DNA from: Alterluteimonas quercicellularis
GTDB lineage: Bacteria > Pseudomonadota > Gammaproteobacteria > Xanthomonadales > Xanthomonadaceae
Assembly: GCF_021191635.1 (NCBI RefSeq)
Contig: NZ_JAIWPR010000010.1
Location: 1-64,000 of the forward strand
Direction of reading: 5' to 3'
Length of the DNA stretch: 64,000 bases
Part shown: positions 56,228 to 64,000 of the stretch, in pieces
Layout: every line of letters begins with the position of its first letter
Numbering within the stretch: position 1 is the first letter of the stretch
Notes under the pieces: model-generated
Databases searched by the model: none
What the model was told of the DNA's origin: nothing
The model's input: only the letters and a program-made list of their open reading frames with translations
Made by a program: the position numbers and the translations under genes

Positions 56228-59106
56228 TAGTAGCCCTGGCCGAAGCCGCAGCCGAGCTGCCGCAGCAGGTCGCGCTGCTGCAGCGTCTCGATGCCCTCGC
56301 CGATGGTCTCGATGCCGAGGTTGCTCGCCAGCGCCAGGATCGCACGGACCAGCGCCAGGCTCTCGTTGCTGGAGGCGCCGTCGAGGCCGGCGATGAAGCT
56401 GCGGTCGATCTTGATCGACTGGATCGGGAACCGGTGCAGGTAGGACAGGGCCGAGAAGCCGGTGCCGAAGTCGTCGAGCAGCACCAGCACGCCGCGCTCG
56501 CGCAGCGCGCCCAGCATGCGGCGCGCGCGCGGGGCGTCGTCGAGCAGCGCGACCTCGGTGATCTCGATGCGCAGCCGGCCCGGATCGGCCCCGGCGTCGT
56601 CGAGCAGGCGCAGCAGGCGGTCGGCGAAGTCCTCGGACAGGAAGTGCCGCGGCGAGACGTTGATCGAGACGTAGCCGAGCGGCTGCCGGCTCAGCCAGCG
56701 CACCACGTGGCGGTACATCAGCCAGTCGACCTGCTCGATCAGGCCGCTGTCCTCGCCCACGCCGATGAAGGCGTCGGGACCCAGCAGCCCGCGCTGCTCG
56801 TGGCGCCAGCGCAGCAGCGCCTCGTGGCCCACCACGGCGCCGTCGCCCAGGCGCACGATCGGCTGGAAGTGCGGCTCGAAGTCGTCGCCGAGGATGGCGC
56901 GCCGCAGGTCGGCCTCGAGGTCGAGCAGCCGCATGGCCTCGGCGCGCATCTCCTCGTCGAACAGCGCGCTGCGGTCGCGGCCCCGCGCCTTGGCGCGGTA
57001 CATCGCCGCGTCGGCATCGCGCAGCATCTCGTCGCCACGGCGGTAGCGCGGCTGCCAGCAGGCGATGCCGATGCTGGCCGAGGGGAACAGCTCGCGCCCG
57101 GCGATCCACATCGGCCGGCCCAGCTCGACCAGCAGGCGCGAGGCCACGTGCTGCGCGAGCCCGGCCTCGGGCACTTCCTGCAGCAGCACCGCGAACTCGT
57201 CGCCGCCCAGCCGCGCCACGGTGTCGCCGGCCGCCAGCGAGCGGCGCACGCGGCGCCCCGCCTCCACCAGCAGGTCGTCGCCGGCCGCGTGGCCCACGCT
57301 GTCGTTGACCAGCTTGAAGCGGTCGAGGTCGAAGAACAGCACCGCGAACGGCCCCGCCTGGCCGGCCTGCACCGCGGCGATCGCGGCGTCCAGCTTCTCC
57401 AGCAGGTGCTCCCGGTTGGGCAGGCCGGTCAGCTGGTCGTGGCGCGCCTGGTGGATCAGGCGTTGCTCGGCGCGGCTGCGCTCGCCCACCAGCGCGCGCA
57501 GCTCGCGGTTGGCCTCGCGCAGCTCGCGGGTGCGCGCCTCGACCCGCGACTCCAGCTCGGCGTGGGCCGCCTTCAGCGAGTCCTGCGCGCGCTTGCGCGA
57601 CAGCGCGCCGCCGATGTGGTGGGCGACGAAGGTCAGCAGTTCCTGGTCGCGCGCGTCGAAGGCGACGTCCTCGGTGTAGCTCTGCACCGCGATCGCGCCG
57701 ATCGCGACGCCGTCGCGCACCAGCGGCACGCCCAGCCAGCAGTGCGCGCGCGAGCCCTGGCTGCGCACGTCGCCGGCCGCCTCCAGGCGGTCGATGGTCG
57801 TGCGGTCGGCCAGCAGCGCCTGCCCGGTGCGGATCACGAACTCGGTCAGGCCGCGGGCGAGCCGCCGCGGCGGGCGCACCGGGTCGCGCGCGTCCACCGA
57901 GTACGGGAACTCGATGCGGGCGCCGTCGCCGCCGAGCATGGCGATGTAGAAGTTCTCCGCATACAGCAGCCCGCTGACCACCTCGTGCACGTCGGCGTAG
58001 AAGCGGGTGAGGCTGCCGGTGTCCACCGACATCTCGCTGATCCGGTAAAGCGCGCGCTGCAGGCGTTCGGCCCGCTGGCGCTCGACGATCTCGGCCTGCA
58101 GCACCTCGTTGGCGCGCTGCAGCTCGCGGGTGCGCTCGTCCACCCGCCGCTCCAGCTCGTGCTGCGCGTGCTTGCGGTCGAGCGCGGTGAGGATGTGCTG
58201 GGCGACGTACTCCAGCAGCGCGCGGTCCTCGTCGCTGTAGCTGTCCGGCACCTCGTAGTTCTGCACCACGATCGCGCCGCACACGCGGCTGCCGCGGCGC
58301 ACCGGCACGCCGAGCCAGTCGGCGCTGTCGGGCCCGTGGCGAGCGTCGGCCGCCACGCCCAGCCGCGCACGGATGAGCGCCGGCGGCCCGACCAGCGGCT
58401 GCCCGTAGCGCAGCAGCGCGGCGGTCAGGCTGTTGGGCAGGTCGTCGAGCGGGATCTCGCGCTCCGGGTCCGCCTCCCAGCGGTCGATGCGGTCGGCGAA
58501 GTACAGGAAGCGCACGGTCTCTCGCAGGTCGTCGTAGAGGACGATGTAGAAGTTCTCGGCCGACATCAGCGCGGCCACCACCGCGTGCACCCGCGCCAGC
58601 ATGTGCTGCATCTCGAGCGCCGAGCCGGAGAGGTCGGCGATCTCGTAGAGCGCCTGCTGCAGCCGTTCGGACTTCTGCAGCGCACGGACCTGCGCCCGCG
58701 CGCGCTCGGCGCGCACCGCCAGCGCCACCGCGCCCTCGGCCAGCCGCAGCCAGCGCGCCCGCGCTGCGGCGTCGAGCGAGCGACGCGCCCGCGCCGCCAC
58801 CGCCACGCGCATGCCCAGGTCCTCCCACAGCAGGTCGGGGCCGGCCTCGCCCTCGTGGCGGATGCCGGCCAGCGCCACCGAGGCGCGCCGGTGCAGGGCC
58901 TCGCCCGCGCCCGGCGTGGCCGCCCGGCCCTCGCCCAGGCGCGGATCGCGCCAGTGCACGGCCACGTCCCCGCCCCCGGGCAGCAGTTCCGCCAGGTGGT
59001 CCCGGAGCAGTGCCGCGCTGTCCATGGTCCCGGCCCGCACCGGCGCTTCCAGAGTGTTCTCGATCTCGTGCACGCGCTGCGTCGCTCCCTGCTCGGGGGA
59101 AAGCAT
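56191..59106 (-). CDS. GAF-GAF-GGDEF-EAL cyclic-di-GMP enzyme
   Basis: The 971-residue protein lacks membrane segments. Two GAF sensor domains lie at about 150-315 and 355-530, each followed by a coiled coil (ERRVDERTRELQRANEVLQ and its counterpart). A GGDEF domain follows (about 565-720; intact RLGGDEFAVLL), then an EAL domain (about 735-965; GHEALLRWRH, INVSPRHF, DDFGTGFSALSYL). Both active-site motifs look intact, so synthesis and breakdown of c-di-GMP are both possible. The RxxD inhibitory site before GGDEF is absent (AAGD instead). The two GAF domains look like a tandem duplication. The 3' end overlaps the convergent VWA gene by 37 bp. Confidence 0.9.
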   Translation of the reverse strand: MLSPEQGATQRVHEIENTLEAPVRAGTMDSAALLRDHLAELLPGGGDVAVHWRDPRLGEGRAATPGAGEALHRRASVALAGIRHEGEAGPDLLWEDLGMRVAVAARARRSLDAAARARWLRLAEGAVALAVRAERARAQVRALQKSERLQQALYEIADLSGSALEMQHMLARVHAVVAALMSAENFYIVLYDDLRETVRFLYFADRIDRWEADPEREIPLDDLPNSLTAALLRYGQPLVGPPALIRARLGVAADARHGPDSADWLGVPVRRGSRVCGAIVVQNYEVPDSYSDEDRALLEYVAQHILTALDRKHAQHELERRVDERTRELQRANEVLQAEIVERQRAERLQRALYRISEMSVDTGSLTRFYADVHEVVSGLLYAENFYIAMLGGDGARIEFPYSVDARDPVRPPRRLARGLTEFVIRTGQALLADRTTIDRLEAAGDVRSQGSRAHCWLGVPLVRDGVAIGAIAVQSYTEDVAFDARDQELLTFVAHHIGGALSRKRAQDSLKAAHAELESRVEARTRELREANRELRALVGERSRAEQRLIHQARHDQLTGLPNREHLLEKLDAAIAAVQAGQAGPFAVLFFDLDRFKLVNDSVGHAAGDDLLVEAGRRVRRSLAAGDTVARLGGDEFAVLLQEVPEAGLAQHVASRLLVELGRPMWIAGRELFPSASIGIACWQPRYRRGDEMLRDADAAMYRAKARGRDRSALFDEEMRAEAMRLLDLEADLRRAILGDDFEPHFQPIVRLGDGAVVGHEALLRWRHEQRGLLGPDAFIGVGEDSGLIEQVDWLMYRHVVRWLSRQPLGYVSINVSPRHFLSEDFADRLLRLLDDAGADPGRLRIEITEVALLDDAPRARRMLGALRERGVLVLLDDFGTGFSALSYLHRFPIQSIKIDRSFIAGLDGASSNESLALVRAILALASNLGIETIGEGIETLQQRDLLRQLGCGFGQGYYYGRPEPSAPFA

Positions 59107-59319
59107 AACGGCAGCGGCCCCCTGCGCAGCACCCGATTCACCCCGGGCGCCGCTCCCGGACGTTCCCTCCGGCCCATGTCCCCGCTCGCCCGCCCCTGCG
59201 CGGCCGCCGCCGCCCCGCTCCCCGCCCTGCCGCATCCACGCGATGCGGGCGCCGTGGCGCGGTCGCGGCGCGGCCGCGCGCGGCCGCCGGCACGGCAGCG
59301 CTTCACCTCCGGCGAGCGA

Positions 59320-59907
59320 ATGCTTAACCTGCGCGCGGTGAGCGACGCTTCCGCCCCGACCGCCGACGAAGACAGCGACGAGACGCTGATGCAGGCCTAT
59401 GCCGGCGGCCGCGTGTCGGCGTTCGAGACCCTGTACGCGCGCCACCGCCAGCGCCTGTACCGCTTCCTGCTGCGCCAGCTGCGCGATCCGGCGCTGGCCG
59501 ACGAGCTGTACCAGGACGTCTGGCAGCGCGTGATCGCCGCCCGCGCCGAATGGCGGCCCGATGCCGGATTCGCCGCCTGGCTCTACCGGATCGCGCGCAA
59601 CCGGCTGGCCGACCACTGGCGGGCCGCCCGGCATCGCCCGCCGCCGCCGCAGGACGCCGAACTGCGCTTGGCCCGTGTACCGGACGACGACACCCCGGAG
59701 ACTACGCTGAGCGAGCTCGAGCGCCGGACCCGCCTGCAGGCCGCGCTGGACGAACTGCCGGAGGAACAGCGCGAGGTGGTGCTGTTGCGGCTCGAACAGG
59801 AACTGACCCTGGAGGAGATCGGCGCCGTCACCGGCGTCGGACGCGAGACCGTGAAGTCCCGGCTGCGCTACGCGATGGACAAGCTCAGGGGGCGGCTGGC
59901 GCCATGA
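59320..59907 (+). CDS. ECF-type RNA polymerase sigma factor
   Basis: The 195-residue protein has sigma region 2 (AFETLYARHRQRLYRFLLRQL, LADELYQDVWQRVI, WLYRIARNRLADHWR) and region 4 (LDELPEEQREVVLLRLEQEL, then IGAVTGVGRETVKSRLRYAM). Such factors direct stress or envelope regulons and are held by the co-encoded anti-sigma protein. The ATG at 59320 is chosen over a GTG at 59338, which has no ribosome site. Its stop overlaps the next start (ATGA). It is divergent from the c-di-GMP gene across 213 bp in which I see no clear promoter. Confidence 0.88.
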   Translation: MLNLRAVSDASAPTADEDSDETLMQAYAGGRVSAFETLYARHRQRLYRFLLRQLRDPALADELYQDVWQRVIAARAEWRPDAGFAAWLYRIARNRLADHWRAARHRPPPPQDAELRLARVPDDDTPETTLSELERRTRLQAALDELPEEQREVVLLRLEQELTLEEIGAVTGVGRETVKSRLRYAMDKLRGRLAP

Positions 59908-60914
59908 GCCATCGCGACCGCACCCCGCTGGACGCCGAAGAGCGCGCGCTGGCCGCGCAGCTGGCCCACCACGCCCCGGCGGACGATCCCTCGCCCGAGC
60001 TGGACGCGCGGGTGCTGGCGATGGCGCGCGAAGCGGCCGGCGCCGGCGGATCGGGCGCGCCTGCGGCCCCGCTGCGCGGCGCCCGCGACCGCCGGCCGCG
60101 CCGGCGGCGCTGGCCAGCCGCGTTCGGCATCGCCGCCTCGCTGGCGCTGGCGGTAGGCATCGCCTGGCAGCTGAGGCCGCTGCCGGAGGCGCCGCAGGCC
60201 GCCAGCGAGTCGGCACCCGACGGGGAGGCCGTCGTGCGCAGCGTGATCATCGACGAGCCGGCACCGCCCCGCTCCGTCGCCGACCCCGCGCCTGCGGCGG
60301 CGCCCTTCGTGACCGGGCCTGCGCCGCCGGAACCGCTCCCCGACGCCACGCGCCGCGAGCGGCCGCGCGAGGAAGGCGAGGAACCGGCGCCTGCGGCGGT
60401 CGCCCGGGAGGCGGCCCCCGCGGACGCGCCGGTCGCGCGCCGCGCTGCGCCGGTTCCCGTGCAATCGGTCGCGCCGACCGCCATGCCGGCGCCCCCGCCC
60501 GCGCCCCCCGCCCCGGCCGCGCCGTCGCCGGTCGAGGGGCAGGACGCCGTCGAAGTGACCGGCAGCCGCGTGAGGTCCCGGCCCGCGCCGGAGGCGGCCG
60601 ATGCCGCCGCGCCGCAGGCCATGCGCGCGCTGCCGCCGCCGCCCGCGCCTTCGCCGCCCGCGCCGCCGGTCGTGTTCGACGATCCGTCCCCGGTCGACGC
60701 CCCGGCGCCGGAAGACGACGACGAGGCCCTGGACGAGTCGCCGCCCGCCACCGTCGATTCGCCGGAAGTCCACCGCGCCTGGCTGCAGCGCATCCGCGAG
60801 CTGCGCGACGCCGGGCGCTTGCGCGAGGCGCGCGAGAGCCTCGCCGAGTGGCGCAACCGCTATCCCCAGGTACCGGTCCCGGACGATCTGAAGCCGCTCG
60901 CCGATCCGCCATGA
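59904..60914 (+). CDS. putative single-pass anti-sigma factor
   Basis: The 336-residue protein has a cytoplasmic N-terminal region of about 65 residues, an Arg-rich stop-transfer (RRPRRRRW) and one membrane segment (71-89). A long periplasmic Pro/Ala-rich stretch follows, and then a charged helical end (ELRDAGRLREARESLAEWRNRYP, about 297-319). Translational coupling to the sigma gene (ATGA) is the main reason for the anti-sigma call; no zinc motif (HxxxCxxC) is visible. It contains the short VEVTGSRVR motif, similar to RIAVTGARL in the upstream VWA lipoprotein. The Pro-rich part may span the periplasm like TonB. Confidence 0.7.
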   Translation: MSHRDRTPLDAEERALAAQLAHHAPADDPSPELDARVLAMAREAAGAGGSGAPAAPLRGARDRRPRRRRWPAAFGIAASLALAVGIAWQLRPLPEAPQAASESAPDGEAVVRSVIIDEPAPPRSVADPAPAAAPFVTGPAPPEPLPDATRRERPREEGEEPAPAAVAREAAPADAPVARRAAPVPVQSVAPTAMPAPPPAPPAPAAPSPVEGQDAVEVTGSRVRSRPAPEAADAAAPQAMRALPPPPAPSPPAPPVVFDDPSPVDAPAPEDDDEALDESPPATVDSPEVHRAWLQRIRELRDAGRLREARESLAEWRNRYPQVPVPDDLKPLADPP

Positions 60915-61504
60915 GCCGCGACACCCTCGCCGCGCCGGCGGAGCACCTGCTCGAGGTGCGGCACAGCCGCTTCCTGGCCCGTGCCGCCCCGGCCGACACC
61001 CCGGACGCGGCGATGGCGCACCTGCGCGCGGTCGCCGTGGCCGACGCCACCCACAACTGCTGGGCCTGGCGCATCGGCGCCGAGTACCGCTCCAGCGACG
61101 ACGGCGAGCCCGCCGGCACCGCCGGCCGGCCGATCCTGGCCGCCATCGACGGCCAGGGCTTCGACCGCGTGGCGGTGGTGGTCACGCGCTGGTTCGGCGG
61201 CATCAAGCTCGGCGCCGGCGGCCTGGTGCGCGCCTACGGCGGGGCCGCGGCGGAATGCCTGCGGCAGGCGTCGCGCGCACCGCTGGTCGAGGAAGCCGAA
61301 TTGGTGCTGCGCGCCGGCTTCGAGGACCTGGGCAGCGTGCACCAGGCGCTCGGCCTGCACGGTGCGGACAAGCTCGAGGAAGGCTTCGACGCCGCGGGCG
61401 CGCGCTTCCTGCTGCGCCTGCCGGCCGACCGTGTGGACGCGCTGCGCCGGCACCTGCGCAACGCGACCCGCGACCGCGTGCGCATCGACGCCGCGCCGGA
61501 CTGA
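60911..61504 (+). CDS. yigZ: YigZ/IMPACT-family protein
   Basis: The 197-residue protein has the IMPACT domain signature: HNCWAWRIG near 48, SSDDGEPAGTAGRPI near 61-75 and VVVTRWFGGIKLGAGGLVRAYG near 88-109. The C-terminal DUF1949-like domain completes the usual bacterial length. The bacterial function is uncertain; eukaryotic IMPACT proteins bind GCN1. It overlaps the anti-sigma stop by 4 bp, so it is in the same transcript, although the functional link is not obvious. Confidence 0.92.
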   Translation: MSRDTLAAPAEHLLEVRHSRFLARAAPADTPDAAMAHLRAVAVADATHNCWAWRIGAEYRSSDDGEPAGTAGRPILAAIDGQGFDRVAVVVTRWFGGIKLGAGGLVRAYGGAAAECLRQASRAPLVEEAELVLRAGFEDLGSVHQALGLHGADKLEEGFDAAGARFLLRLPADRVDALRRHLRNATRDRVRIDAAPD

Positions 61505-61594
61505 AGACCGCGGCACGGACGGGCCCGCCGGTCCATCCCGTACACTGGCCCGCCGCGCCACGCCGCGCATCCGGTCCCCGTTCCGTTCTCCCCC

Positions 61595-63370
61595 ATGGCC
61601 CAGACTCCGTCCGACTCCGCAGAAGCGCGCACCGGCAAGGCCCCGCTCGGCGTGCTGCGCACGCTGCTGCCGTTCCTGGCGCGGCAGCGCGGGCTGCTGC
61701 TCGCGTGGCTGCTGGCGCTGGTGGCCTCCACCGCCGCCACCCTGAGCCTGCCGGTCGCGGTCGGGCAGATGATCGACCGCGGCTTCAGCAGCGCCGGCAA
61801 CATCGACGCCGCCTTCGCGCTGCTGTTCGCGGTCGCGCTGGCGCTGGCGCTGGCCACCGCGGCGCGCTTCTACTTCATCTCGCTGCTGGGCGAGCGGGTC
61901 ATCGCCGACCTGCGCACGCGCCTGTACGCGCACCTGATCGGGCTGGACCAGGCCTTCTACGAGCGCAGCCGCAGCGGCGAGCTGGTCTCGCGGCTATCGG
62001 CCGACACCGAGCTGCTGCGCGGCGTGGTCGGCTCCGGCATGTCGGTGGCGCTGCGCAGCGTGGTCATGGTGGTCGGCAGCCTCACCATGCTGGTGGTCAC
62101 CAGCCCGCGGCTGGCGGCCTGGACGCTGGTGGGCATCCCGCTGTTCGTGCTGCCGCTGGTGCTGGGCGGCCGGCGCCTGCAGCAGATCGCGCGGCAGAGC
62201 CAGGACCGCGTGGCCGACGCCAACATGCTCGCCGCCGAGACCCTGGGCGCCATCCGCACGGTACAGGCGCACGCCCACGAGCCCTGGGAGCGCGGCCGCT
62301 TCGACGACGCCGTGGCGCGCTCGGTGTCCACCGCGCGCAAGCGCATCGGCACCCAGGCGGTGGTCACCGCGGTCGCGATCACCGCGATCTTCGGCGCGAT
62401 CACCGTGGTGCTGTGGTCGGGCGCGCACGACGTGGTGGCGGGCCGGCTGAGCCCCGGCACGCTCGGCCAGTTCGTGCTCTATGCGCTGATGGGCGGCGGC
62501 TCGGTCGGGGCGCTGGCGGAGGTGTGGAACGAACTGCAGCGCGCGGCCGGCGGCATGGGCCGCATCAACGAGCTGCTGGTGGAGCGGCCGGCCCTGCGGG
62601 CGCCGGAACGTCCGGCGTCGCTGCCGCTGCCGCTGCGCGGCGAGGTGCGGCTGGACGAGGTGGTCTTCCGCTATCCCGGCCGCGAAGCCGTGCCCGCCCT
62701 GGACGGCGTCAGCCTGCACGTGCGGCCCGGCGAGACGGTGGCCCTGGTCGGCCCTTCCGGCGCCGGCAAGAGCACGGTGTTCGGCCTGCTGCTGCGCTTC
62801 CACGACCCGCAGGGCGGCCGGGTGGAGGTGGACGGCCTGGACGTGCGCACGCTCGACCCCGCCGAGCTGCGCGGGCAGATCGCACTGGTGCCGCAGCAGC
62901 CGACGATCTTCGCCGCCAGCGCCCGCGACAACATCCGCTACGGCCGCCTGGACGCCAGCGACGCGGAGGTCGAGGCCGCGGCGCGCGCAGCCGAGGCCGA
63001 CGAGTTCCTGCGCGCGCTGCCCGCCGGCTACGACGAGCCGCTGGGCGAGCGCGGCACGCGCCTGTCCGGCGGCCAGCAGCAGCGCATCGCCATCGCCCGC
63101 GCGCTGCTGCGCGACGCGCCGATCCTGCTGCTGGACGAGGCCACCTCGGCGCTGGACGCGCAGAGCGAGCGCGCCGTGCAGCACGCACTGGAGAACCTGA
63201 TGCAGGGCCGGACCACCCTGGTCATCGCCCACCGCCTGGCCACCGTGCTCAAGGCCGACCGCATCGTGGTCATGGACCGCGGCCGGATCGTGGCCGAAGG
63301 AACGCACGACGCGCTGCTGGCGCAGGGCGGCCTCTACGCGGAACTGGCGCGGCTGCAGTTCCTGGGCTGA
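61595..63370 (+). CDS. ABC transporter, fused membrane and ATPase domains (MsbA-like exporter)
   Basis: The 591-residue half-transporter has six membrane segments in the first 330 residues and an ABC ATPase after about 345. Walker A is GPSGAGKST, the Q loop is VPQQPTIFA, the signature is LSGGQQQR, Walker B is [12 protein letters not shown] and the H loop is IAHRLATV. It should work as a homodimer exporting lipid or drug-like substrates, related to MsbA/LmrA-type proteins. A TACACT box at 61541 could be its -10 element. A strong REP doublet follows the stop. The substrate is unknown, and no kinase gene (lpxK) follows, so it is probably not msbA itself. Confidence 0.9.
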   Translation: MAQTPSDSAEARTGKAPLGVLRTLLPFLARQRGLLLAWLLALVASTAATLSLPVAVGQMIDRGFSSAGNIDAAFALLFAVALALALATAARFYFISLLGERVIADLRTRLYAHLIGLDQAFYERSRSGELVSRLSADTELLRGVVGSGMSVALRSVVMVVGSLTMLVVTSPRLAAWTLVGIPLFVLPLVLGGRRLQQIARQSQDRVADANMLAAETLGAIRTVQAHAHEPWERGRFDDAVARSVSTARKRIGTQAVVTAVAITAIFGAITVVLWSGAHDVVAGRLSPGTLGQFVLYALMGGGSVGALAEVWNELQRAAGGMGRINELLVERPALRAPERPASLPLPLRGEVRLDEVVFRYPGREAVPALDGVSLHVRPGETVALVGPSGAGKSTVFGLLLRFHDPQGGRVEVDGLDVRTLDPAELRGQIALVPQQPTIFAASARDNIRYGRLDASDAEVEAAARAAEADEFLRALPAGYDEPLGERGTRLSGGQQQRIAIARALLRDAPILLLDEATSALDAQSERAVQHALENLMQGRTTLVIAHRLATVLKADRIVVMDRGRIVAEGTHDALLAQGGLYAELARLQFLG

Positions 63371-63383
63371 GCGCCGAGCCCCC

Positions 63384-63452
63384 TGTAGGAGCGCGCTCGC
63401 GCGCGACCGGGCCTTCCCTGCGGCGTCCGTCGCGCGCGAGCGCGCTCCTACA
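63384..63452. repeat. REP doublet: 24-bp perfect inverted repeat, 21-nt spacer
   Basis: Bases 63384-63407 (TGTAGGAGCGCGCTCGCG...) and 63429-63452 are exact reverse complements over 24 bp, separated by 21 nt. Each arm is itself largely palindromic. It lies between two convergent genes and could act as a bidirectional terminator or RNA-stabilising structure. Single units occur at 1269-1291 and 45886-45908, and degenerate ones at 25045 and 42733. Confidence 0.85.
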
Positions 63453-63473
63453 CCCTCCAGCCGGCCGGAGCGC

Positions 63474-64000
63474 TCAGGCGATCTCAACCACCGGGATCCT
63501 GCCGATCCGCGCCTGCCATTCCCGCGGGCCGGTGCGATGCACCGATTCGCCGGCCGCATCGACCGCCACGGTCACCGGCATGTCGCGGACCTCGAACTCG
63601 TAGATGGCCTCCATGCCCAGGTCCTCGAAGGCGACCACCCTGGAGGCCTTGATCGCCTTGGAGACCAGGTAGGCGGAGCCGCCGACCGCCATCAGGTAGA
63701 CGGCCTTGTGGTCGCGGATCGCCTCGATCGCGGCGTCGCCGCGCTCGGCCTTGCCGACCATGCCGAGCAGGCCGGTCCGCTCCAGCATCCGCCGGGTGAA
63801 CTTGTCCATGCGCGTGGCGGTGGTGGGGCCGGCCGGGCCGACCACCTCGTCGCGGATCGGATCGACCGGGCCGACGTAGTAGATGAAGCGGTCGGTGAAG
63901 TCGACCGGCAGCGCCTCGCCGCGGTCGAGCATGTCCACCATGCGCTTGTGCGCGGCGTCGCGGCCGGTCAGCAGCCTGCCGTTGAGCAGGATCACCTCGC
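63474..64000 (-). CDS. class I fumarate hydratase, C-terminal part (truncated by window end)
   Basis: The visible 175 or so codons encode the C-terminal beta domain of iron-sulfur fumarase. Seen are LLNGRLLTGRDAAHKRM, FIYYVGPVDPIRDEVVGPAG, TTATRMDKFTRRMLE, the conserved LMAVGGSAYLVSKAIK and FEDLGMEAIYEFEV. The frame is open to the last base, so the N-terminal [4Fe-4S] part lies beyond the window; the apparent first codon here (GTG) is internal. Class I fumarases hydrate fumarate in the TCA cycle; a tartrate dehydratase is a less likely relative. Confidence 0.9.
   Translation of the reverse strand, partial: EVILLNGRLLTGRDAAHKRMVDMLDRGEALPVDFTDRFIYYVGPVDPIRDEVVGPAGPTTATRMDKFTRRMLERTGLLGMVGKAERGDAAIEAIRDHKAVYLMAVGGSAYLVSKAIKASRVVAFEDLGMEAIYEFEVRDMPVTVAVDAAGESVHRTGPREWQARIGRIPVVEIA

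Noticed and set aside
54418-59907. An 1829-codon plus-strand frame
   Set aside because: Only the last 195 codons (the ECF sigma factor) make sense; the rest is antisense to the GAF-GGDEF-EAL gene or out of frame with the VWA gene.
61595-63370. msbA
   Set aside because: The domain order fits, but the lipid A pathway neighbour lpxK is absent and the sequence alone cannot separate MsbA from other exporters of this type.

Overview
The window is 64 kb of very GC-rich DNA from one bacterial chromosome. Gene content points to a gammaproteobacterium of the Xanthomonadales (Lysobacter/Luteimonas/Xanthomonas side): class I fumarase, a RegB/RegA-type redox pair, a DUF3348-DUF802-OmpA-DUF2894 cassette, REP sequences of the GTAGGAGCGCGCTC type, and several genes with a TAnnnT box exactly 6 nt before the start codon. 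The taxonomic call is inference. Coding density is high and start/stop overlaps (ATGA, GTGA) are common.

Layout. 0.2-4.5 kb: housekeeping (M48 protease, a sulfatase-modifying-factor-like lipoprotein, RNase D, tRNA-Ala). 4.7-8.8 kb: four overlapping genes for an uncharacterised ion-driven-motor-like membrane complex: a MotA/ExbB/ZorA-like protein with a long cytoplasmic helical tail, a MotB/OmpA partner, and DUF3348 and DUF2894 proteins. 8.8-25 kb: a catabolic block led by a divergent LysR regulator. It holds catB-catC-catA, benABCD, a salicylate-hydroxylase-like monooxygenase, an MFS and a BenE-type importer, an OprD/BenF-type porin, pcaI-pcaJ-pcaF and pcaD. Together these take benzoate (and probably salicylate) through catechol, cis,cis-muconate, muconolactone and 3-oxoadipate to succinyl-CoA and acetyl-CoA. 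25-29.3 kb: a lipase-like putative effector preceded by two near-identical ankyrin-repeat lipoproteins that look like immunity proteins. 29.4-34.9 kb: a 160-bp five-hairpin element, tRNA-Arg, aldehyde dehydrogenase, a secreted six-cysteine mini-protein, pyrD, murB and a DMT exporter. 35-40.5 kb (minus strand): secreted S8 protease, PAP2 phosphatase, ispG. 40.7-47.4 kb: a MITE-like inverted-repeat element, RegB/RegA-type pair, xseA, a ThDP enzyme and an aldehyde dehydrogenase. 47.6-53.4 kb (minus strand): an operon of visibly lower GC encoding a c-haem protein, a LodA/GoxA-type quinone-cofactor oxidase, its LodB flavoprotein and a PixA/AidA-family protein. 53.6-64 kb: a lipobox-bearing isoaspartyl methyltransferase, a VWA lipoprotein, a GAF-GAF-GGDEF-EAL protein, an ECF sigma factor with a putative anti-sigma protein, YigZ, an ABC exporter, a REP doublet and the C-terminal part of class I fumarase.

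The strongest candidates for undescribed biology are the ZorAB-like four-gene motor cassette, the four-gene LodAB/c-haem/PixA operon and the lipase with duplicated ankyrin lipoproteins. All functions are read from sequence motifs and family knowledge; no searches were run.
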